Shown piece after piece: positions 33,891 to 38,327 of a DNA stretch of 38,327 nt. Position 1 is the first letter of the stretch. Each line of letters opens with the position of its first letter. The notes beneath the pieces are model-generated. The model searched no databases and was not told where the DNA came from. It saw only the letters and a program-made list of their open reading frames with translations. The position numbers and the translations under genes are program-made. Source of the stretch: an uncultured Eubacteriales bacterium (lineage in GTDB: Bacteria; Bacillota; Clostridia; Oscillospirales; Oscillospiraceae); the NCBI GenBank assembly GCA_900319695.1, contig ONPN01000020.1, forward strand, positions 1 to 38,327. Direction: 5' to 3'.

Positions 33891-34181
33891 TTATCCCAAA
33901 TAGTCGATCACGCGCAGCTGTCCCGGCTCGGGACGCCGCATGCCGAGTTCCGTCACGGCGCGGCGCTCGAGCTCTTCCAGGCTCAGCGCGCTGTCTGTTT
34001 TGATCTCCAACATAATTTTTTCATTCTCCGCGTCGGCGAGGGCCTTTTCAAGCTCCCCGATCCTTGTCTCGGTCCGGACGGTCTGGATCTGGGCGAACAG
34101 GGCCATGACCAGCAATACCGCCGAAAACACGACGCACACGACACGAAAGAGCAGGGCGCTCAGGCTGATGTCCCTTCTCAT
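33891..34181 (-). CDS. ftsL: FtsL/DivIC-type septum protein
   Basis: 96 residues: short cytoplasmic start, one membrane helix (about 10-31) and a coiled coil (about 38-62), then a segment LSLEELERRAVTELGMRRPEPGQ typical of FtsL and septum formation initiators. It anchors FtsQ and the PBP. The ATG overlaps the rsmH stop by four bases (ATGA), the standard position for ftsL. Sequence alone is weak; position decides. Confidence 0.82.
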   Translation of the reverse strand: MRRDISLSALLFRVVCVVFSAVLLVMALFAQIQTVRTETRIGELEKALADAENEKIMLEIKTDSALSLEELERRAVTELGMRRPEPGQLRVIDYLG

Positions 34182-35131
34182 ACGCGCTCGGCCACCCGGA
34201 GTTTGGCGCTTCTCGATCTCGGGTTATGCTCCAGTTCCTCCGCGCTGGGGAGGATGGGCTTTCTTGTCACGGATCTGAGCGTCTGCACAAAGCCGCAGGT
34301 GCAGACCGGGGCCTCGCGCGGGCAGGTGCAGCCGTGCTCCCGCGCCTGGATGCCGGACTTGACGATCCGGTCCTCCAGCGAGTGGAAGCTGATGACGCAG
34401 AGCCTGCCGCCTTTGTTGAGCTTGTCCGGGGCCGAATCCATCATGGAGGCGATCGCGCCCAGCTCGTCATTGACCGCAATGCGGATGGCCTGGAAGCTGC
34501 GCTTGGCCGGGTGCTGCTTTTCTCTCAGCGCGGCGGCGGGCATGGCGGCGCGGATCACGTCCACCAGCTCCTGCGTGGTCTCGATGGGTCTCTCGGCCCG
34601 GCGCTTGAGAATAGCCGCCGTGATGCGCCTCGCGTAGCGTTCCTCCCCGTAATCCCAGAGAATGCGGTTGAGACGGTTTTCATCCCAGGTGTTGACGATC
34701 TCCCCGGCGGTCAGCGCGGCGCTGCCGTCCATGCGCATGTCCAGCGGGGCGTCCAGCATATAGGAAAAGCCGCGCTCGGCCTCGTCCAGCTGGGGCGAGG
34801 AGACGCCGAGGTCAAAGAGCATCCCGTCCACGCCCTCGATGCCGAGGCTGTTCAGGATGGCGGCGGCGTCCGAGAAATTGCCGTGCACCAGCGTCACTTT
34901 GTCCCCGAACGGCGCGAGACGCCTTCCGGCCCTCTCGATGGCGGTCTCGTCCCGGTCGATGCCGATGAGCCGTCCCTCGGTGAGCCGGGAGGCGATCTCA
35001 AAGGAATGCCCGCCCATGCCGAGCGTGCCGTCGAGATAGATCCCGTCCGGCCTGATGTTCAGATTGTCTATGCACTCATGAAGCAAAACGGAGATGTGCG
35101 CCCCGCTCCGCTTATCCGTATCCGTCGTCAA
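34178..35131 (-). CDS. rsmH: 16S rRNA (cytosine-1402-N4)-methyltransferase
   Basis: 317 residues. It methylates C1402 in the ribosomal P site with S-adenosylmethionine. HISVLLHECIDNL near 12-24, the cofactor loop DGTLGMGGHS, FDLGVSSPQLDEAERGFSY and CVISFHSLEDRIVK are the family hallmarks. A Cys-rich HGCTCPREAPVCTCG segment near the end is common in Firmicutes forms. The ATG overlaps the mraZ stop by four bases. Confidence 0.96.
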   Translation of the reverse strand: MTTDTDKRSGAHISVLLHECIDNLNIRPDGIYLDGTLGMGGHSFEIASRLTEGRLIGIDRDETAIERAGRRLAPFGDKVTLVHGNFSDAAAILNSLGIEGVDGMLFDLGVSSPQLDEAERGFSYMLDAPLDMRMDGSAALTAGEIVNTWDENRLNRILWDYGEERYARRITAAILKRRAERPIETTQELVDVIRAAMPAAALREKQHPAKRSFQAIRIAVNDELGAIASMMDSAPDKLNKGGRLCVISFHSLEDRIVKSGIQAREHGCTCPREAPVCTCGFVQTLRSVTRKPILPSAEELEHNPRSRSAKLRVAERV

Positions 35132-35544
35132 AATTCCAGCTCCTCCATCACCGCCGCGATGTTCTCCGGCGTGGTCTCCTGTTCAAAGACGGCGCGCCAG
35201 GCCTCGCTGTCCCAGAGCTCGGCGTGGTTGTTGCAGCCCACGACCGTCACGTTCTTCGTAAAGCCCGCGTAGTCCCGGAGGTTCTGCGGGATCAGGACAC
35301 GGCCCTGGGCGTCCAGCTCACATCTTGCGGCGTGGGCGAAGAGCGGCCGCATCTTGCGCTGCTTGACAAAAGGCATGGCGTCAACACGCTCTGTCAGGTT
35401 TTTCCAGCTCTCGCCGCTGTAGGCGCAGAGACAGCGATCCATGGAAATTGTGATAAAAAAGACCTCGCCCAACTCATCCCTGAGCTTGGCGGGTATGAAC
35501 AGCCTTCCCTTGTTGTCAAGAGAATGCTGATATTCGCCTGTCAT
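35128..35544 (-). CDS. mraZ: Transcriptional regulator MraZ
   Basis: 138 residues with two SpoVT/AbrB-like beta domains (LDNKGRLFIPAKLR at 9-22 and LDAQGRVLIPQNLRDYA at 78-93). It forms a ring that binds repeated TGGGN boxes and represses its own dcw operon. The ATG at 35544 lies 9 bases from AGGAGG; an upstream start would reach into the operator. First gene of the cluster. Confidence 0.96.
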   Translation of the reverse strand: MTGEYQHSLDNKGRLFIPAKLRDELGEVFFITISMDRCLCAYSGESWKNLTERVDAMPFVKQRKMRPLFAHAARCELDAQGRVLIPQNLRDYAGFTKNVTVVGCNNHAELWDSEAWRAVFEQETTPENIAAVMEELEF

Positions 35545-35573
35545 GTCCGGCGCCCTCCTATTGTGGTTTCTTG

Positions 35574-35598
35574 ACCCATTTTGCCCCACTTTCATCCA
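35574..35598 (-). promoter_or_regulatory. MraZ box (three TGGNN repeats)
   Basis: Minus-strand TGGAT-GAAAG-TGGGG-CAAAA-TGGGT: three five-base sites with five-base spacers, matching the known MraZ operator pattern, placed just after the predicted start of transcription. Confidence 0.85.
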
Positions 35599-35608
35599 CT
35601 TCAGTTTC

Positions 35609-35637
35609 ATTATATGAGGGCCTTACGGAAAAAGCAA
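35609..35637 (-). promoter_or_regulatory. Promoter of the dcw operon
   Basis: Minus-strand TTGCTT (35632-35637) and TATAAT (35609-35614), spacing 17 bases. Transcription should start near 35602, directly before the MraZ box. Confidence 0.78.
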
Positions 35638-35939
35638 GTGAAACTTTTTGTTATCTTTTGACTCTTTCCTGCATGATTTTGCAAAAAAGTTTTTGTCCAA
35701 TCTCCTGTGCCTGAGCTTGGTTTAAAGTCCATATTTTGTGTCTGTCCCCTGCCTGTTCAGCTGCGGCGCAGACCCGCCGCCCGCAGATCACCGCGTGTCC
35801 GGTATCAAATCCGTTTTATTCATGCGGCCTTGTTTCATTTCCACATGAATAAGCACGGCCTGTCTCTTTGCTCAACTCGCAGCGGGTGGGCGGCAGCTTT
35901 ATGAGCAGCAGAAATGCCTACTGTTTTTACAAATAAATC
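35638..35939. other. Intergenic region between mraZ and the LtaS-like gene
   Basis: About 300 bases with no convincing gene. A GCGGCG/CGCCGC inverted repeat lies around 35763-35781. The mraZ side is AT-rich, the middle GC-rich. Confidence 0.4.
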
Positions 35940-35968
35940 TTGATTTTCAGGATCGGTTCATATATTCT
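35940..35968 (+). promoter_or_regulatory. Possible promoter of the LtaS-like gene
   Basis: TTGATT (35940-35945) and TATTCT (35963-35968), spacing 17 bases; 45 bases before the ATG. Confidence 0.45.
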
Positions 35969-36012
35969 TTATTTGCATATTGAAACCATCATGAATTAAG
36001 GAGACTCTCCCT

Positions 36013-38229
36013 ATGCGCGTAGACACCCGCCTCTATAGAGAATCGCTTCTTACCTTCCTGCTTCCCCCTGCGCTGACCCTGTTTTTGTCCATGCTCTATC
36101 TCGAGCTGCTGTTAAGACTCAGCAGCTCCCTGCCGCTGATCCATGACGGTCTTCCCGCCGAACTGCTGTGCAGCCTGGCGTTTTCATGCGGCTTTGCCGC
36201 GCTCTCCACGCTTCCGCGCAAACCGTCCGGCGCACGCCTTGTCTGCCTGCTCCTGCTCGAGCTCGTCACTGTCTGGTATCTGATCGCCTATTTCACGGAT
36301 GACTCCTACGGCGTGTTTATGAGTCCCATGATGATTGCGCGCGAGACCGGCAACGTCATGAAGGACTTCGGCGGCAGCGTTGCGGCCGCCGTTCTCAACG
36401 GCCTCGGCGTGATCCTGCTGTACCATGTGCCCGTTCTCATCGCCCTCTTTCTGCCGAAACGGCGTTTTGCCGCCCCCGCGACGCTCAAGGCCGCGCTTCC
36501 TCTTGCGCTGGTTCTGACGGTTTTGAGCGCGGCGGGCGCCTGGGGACTGAGCAACTGCACGCCTCAGCTCAGAACGGAGTACCGGCAGCGCTACACCTAC
36601 GACAATGCCGTGCGCAACTTTGGGCTTCTCTCCGCGTTGCATCAGGAGCTCTCGCATCAGCTCTTTCCGCGGGACGTGAGCTTCAGCTTCCAGCCTGTTT
36701 ATGAGACCCCCGCCCCCACTGCGACGCCTGCTTCAACGGAGGGTCCCGCGCCCACCGAGACGCCCGCGCCCACCGAGACGCCCGCGCCGACAGAAGCTCC
36801 TGCGTCGACTGAGACGCCCCTTCCGACCGAGACACCCGCATCCGCCAAGACGCCCGCACCCGCCGAGACGCCCGCAGCGTCCGAAGTCCCTGCGCTGACC
36901 GAGACGCCTGTGCCGACGCCCGAAGCGACGCCGGTACCCAGCGGGCCGAATATCATGGAGCTGGATTTCAGCCGCATCGAGAAGCCAGACCAGGCCGTCT
37001 CCCTCTCCCAGTACATCCAGAGCCGGACGCCCACGGAAAAGAACCGCTATACCGGCATGTTCAGGGGCAAGAACCTCATTCTGATCACCGCGGAGTCCTT
37101 TGCCAAGGAGCTGATCGACCCGGAGCTCACTCCCACGCTCTACCGCATGGCCAACAAGGGCATCGTCTTTGAGGACTTCTATCAGCCCGCCTGGGGCGGC
37201 AGCACTTCCACCGGCGAATACTCCTGGCTGACGGGGCTTGCGCCCACCGACCCGCTGACAATGATGCTCTCGCACGACAAGAACCTGTACTTTACCATGG
37301 GCAACCAGCTCCAGCGTCTGGGCTATGCCAGCCACGCCTACCACAACGGGAGCTATGATTACTACAACCGGGACACGACGCACAAAAACCTCGGCTACTC
37401 CAGCTATATCGGCGTGGGCAACGGCCTGGAGGAAGGGCTCACCGCCGGTGAATTTCCGCACAGCGACAAGGAAATGATCGAATTTACACTTCCCCAGTAC
37501 ATTGACGAGCAGCCGTTCAGCGTCTATTACATGACCATCAGCGGACACCCCGCTTACGCCTTCAGTTCCGAATCCAACGACATGGCCATGAAGAACCGGG
37601 ATGTTGCCGAAGATCTGCCTCACTCCTTCGCTGTCAACGCCTATATTGCCTGCAATCTCGAGCTGGAATACGCCATGGAGAGTCTGCTCCGCAGTCTGGA
37701 GGAGGCCGGGATCGCTGACGACACTGTGATCGCCCTGGTGCCCGACCACTACCCCTACGGCCTCAGCCCCGGTTCGGCGTGGGGCAGCGGCGTGGACGGG
37801 CTCGGAGAGCTCTTCGGCTATGCGCCCGACACGCCGTGGAAGCGGGATCACAACGCCGCCATCATCTGGTGCGGGGCGCTTGAAAAGCTGGACGAGCCGA
37901 TCCGGGTCAGCGGGCCTGTGTCGAGTCTGGATATACTCCCGACGCTCTCCAATCTCTTCGGCCTGGACTACGACTCGCGCCTGCTCGCCGGTAATGACGT
38001 TTTCTCCGGTGCCGAGCGTCTGGTATTCTGGAACGACTGCAGCTGGGTGACCGAAAAAGGCACCTACAGCGCCCACGGGGACGTCTTCACCCCGGCGGAG
38101 GGCCAGGAGACCGACAAGGACTATCTGGAACGCATCCACGCCGACGTGAGAAACAAGATCAATCTCTCCTGGACGATCGAATACTGCGACTATTACCGAC
38201 TCCTCTTCGGTGACGACGACTATACATAA
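36013..38229 (+). CDS. LtaS-like membrane sulfatase (lipoteichoic acid synthase family)
   Basis: 738 residues. Four or five membrane helices (about 13-32, 50-66, 76-95, 130-148, 162-180) are followed by a Pro/Thr/Glu-rich linker (231-310). An extracellular alkaline-phosphatase-like domain begins at about 352 with NLILITAESF (metal Glu361). The catalytic Thr is expected in WGGSTSTGEYSWL (Thr398 by comparison with the KTSDSEF of LtaS), and VPDHYP gives the later metal Asp-His pair. Family members transfer glycerol phosphate or phosphoethanolamine to surface glycans; which one applies here is unknown. AAGGAG lies 9 bases before the ATG. It is divergent from the dcw operon. No terminator was seen after 38229. 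Confidence 0.88.
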   Translation: MRVDTRLYRESLLTFLLPPALTLFLSMLYLELLLRLSSSLPLIHDGLPAELLCSLAFSCGFAALSTLPRKPSGARLVCLLLLELVTVWYLIAYFTDDSYGVFMSPMMIARETGNVMKDFGGSVAAAVLNGLGVILLYHVPVLIALFLPKRRFAAPATLKAALPLALVLTVLSAAGAWGLSNCTPQLRTEYRQRYTYDNAVRNFGLLSALHQELSHQLFPRDVSFSFQPVYETPAPTATPASTEGPAPTETPAPTETPAPTEAPASTETPLPTETPASAKTPAPAETPAASEVPALTETPVPTPEATPVPSGPNIMELDFSRIEKPDQAVSLSQYIQSRTPTEKNRYTGMFRGKNLILITAESFAKELIDPELTPTLYRMANKGIVFEDFYQPAWGGSTSTGEYSWLTGLAPTDPLTMMLSHDKNLYFTMGNQLQRLGYASHAYHNGSYDYYNRDTTHKNLGYSSYIGVGNGLEEGLTAGEFPHSDKEMIEFTLPQYIDEQPFSVYYMTISGHPAYAFSSESNDMAMKNRDVAEDLPHSFAVNAYIACNLELEYAMESLLRSLEEAGIADDTVIALVPDHYPYGLSPGSAWGSGVDGLGELFGYAPDTPWKRDHNAAIIWCGALEKLDEPIRVSGPVSSLDILPTLSNLFGLDYDSRLLAGNDVFSGAERLVFWNDCSWVTEKGTYSAHGDVFTPAEGQETDKDYLERIHADVRNKINLSWTIEYCDYYRLLFGDDDYT
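36703..36942 (+). repeat. Pro/Thr/Glu coding repeats in the linker
   Basis: About 80 codons rich in APTETP-like units, with GAGACGCCCGCGCC recurring at 18-base spacing. The repeats can change length by slippage and set the distance of the catalytic domain from the membrane. Confidence 0.85.
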
Positions 38230-38257
38230 TACTCTTCTCCAATAAGGCGCTGTGAAA

Positions 38258-38327
38258 GATTTCCGAGGCGGATTTGTGTCAGGCAAGGCAGCGCCCGCAG
38301 GGAATACTTTGTGTATTGCCAAGGGCG
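38258..38327 (+). repeat. Second dispersed repeat family, copy 2 (cut by window edge)
   Basis: Aligns with 160-230: GATTTCCGAG, GTCAGGC, AGGCA, CGCCCGCAGGG and GCCAAGGGC in the same order. It starts 28 bases after the LtaS-like stop codon. Confidence 0.6.

Noticed and set aside
36733-38322. Minus-strand frame of 529 codons opposite the LtaS-like gene
   Set aside because: Antisense shadow, with its repeats explained by the Pro/Thr linker on the plus strand.

Overview
The window looks like the chromosome of a high-GC, low-oxygen-type Clostridia member, most likely Oscillospirales. This is inferred from gene families and layout, not from a search. Supporting points are a MraZ-led division and wall (dcw) cluster with a PASTA-bearing SpoVD/FtsI-type PBP, a MurE carrying the DNPR motif of meso-diaminopimelate ligases, ATP-type PEP carboxykinase, a YitT protein, a LtaS-like sulfatase, strong AGGAGG-type ribosome sites and TTGACA/TATAAT promoters.

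Layout. 1-431: repeat DNA without a convincing gene. 432-9902 (minus): a surface-glycan operon of DUF4422 protein, GT2 transferase, a stand-alone COG5610-type C-terminal module, a GT2-HAD-module fusion, UDP-glucuronate decarboxylase, and two tandem GT8 paralogs. One paralog is frameshifted and the other has an exact 72-bp internal duplication. A sigma-A-like promoter with two 25-bp direct repeats lies upstream. 9903-11133: leader, repeats, a lipoprotein remnant, and tRNA-Leu(TAG) and tRNA-Gly(GCC) with terminators and a near-consensus promoter. 11225-13251: transglutaminase-like lipoprotein with Ser at the usual Cys position, and a YitT protein. 13492-18233: a divergent type IIA topoisomerase pair with a small zinc-ribbon membrane protein between the subunits. 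18540-22414 (plus): pckA, a membrane diguanylate cyclase and a short pyruvate-kinase-like protein. 22685-35544 (minus): mraZ-rsmH-ftsL-pbp-murE-mraY-ftsW-murG-murA-ftsQ-ftsZ, with no murF, murD or ftsA, led by a promoter followed by a three-repeat MraZ box. 36013-38229 (plus): a LtaS-like membrane sulfatase with a Pro/Thr-rich linker.

How the parts fit. The dcw genes supply lipid II synthesis (MurA, MurE, MraY, MurG), septal polymerisation (FtsW plus the PBP) and the divisome (FtsZ, FtsQ, FtsL). The glycan operon and the LtaS-like gene add further envelope polymers. pckA and the pyruvate-kinase-like gene both act at the phosphoenolpyruvate node.

The most unusual signal is in the non-coding DNA. 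Several unrelated families of hairpin-forming repeats sit between genes, and three of them end at, or supply, the stop codons of ftsZ, ftsW and murG. The best candidate for an undescribed element is a 158-bp multi-hairpin unit present three times (1-135, 10255-10384, 22525-22682). One copy lacks an internal sub-hairpin, and some copy differences preserve pairing.
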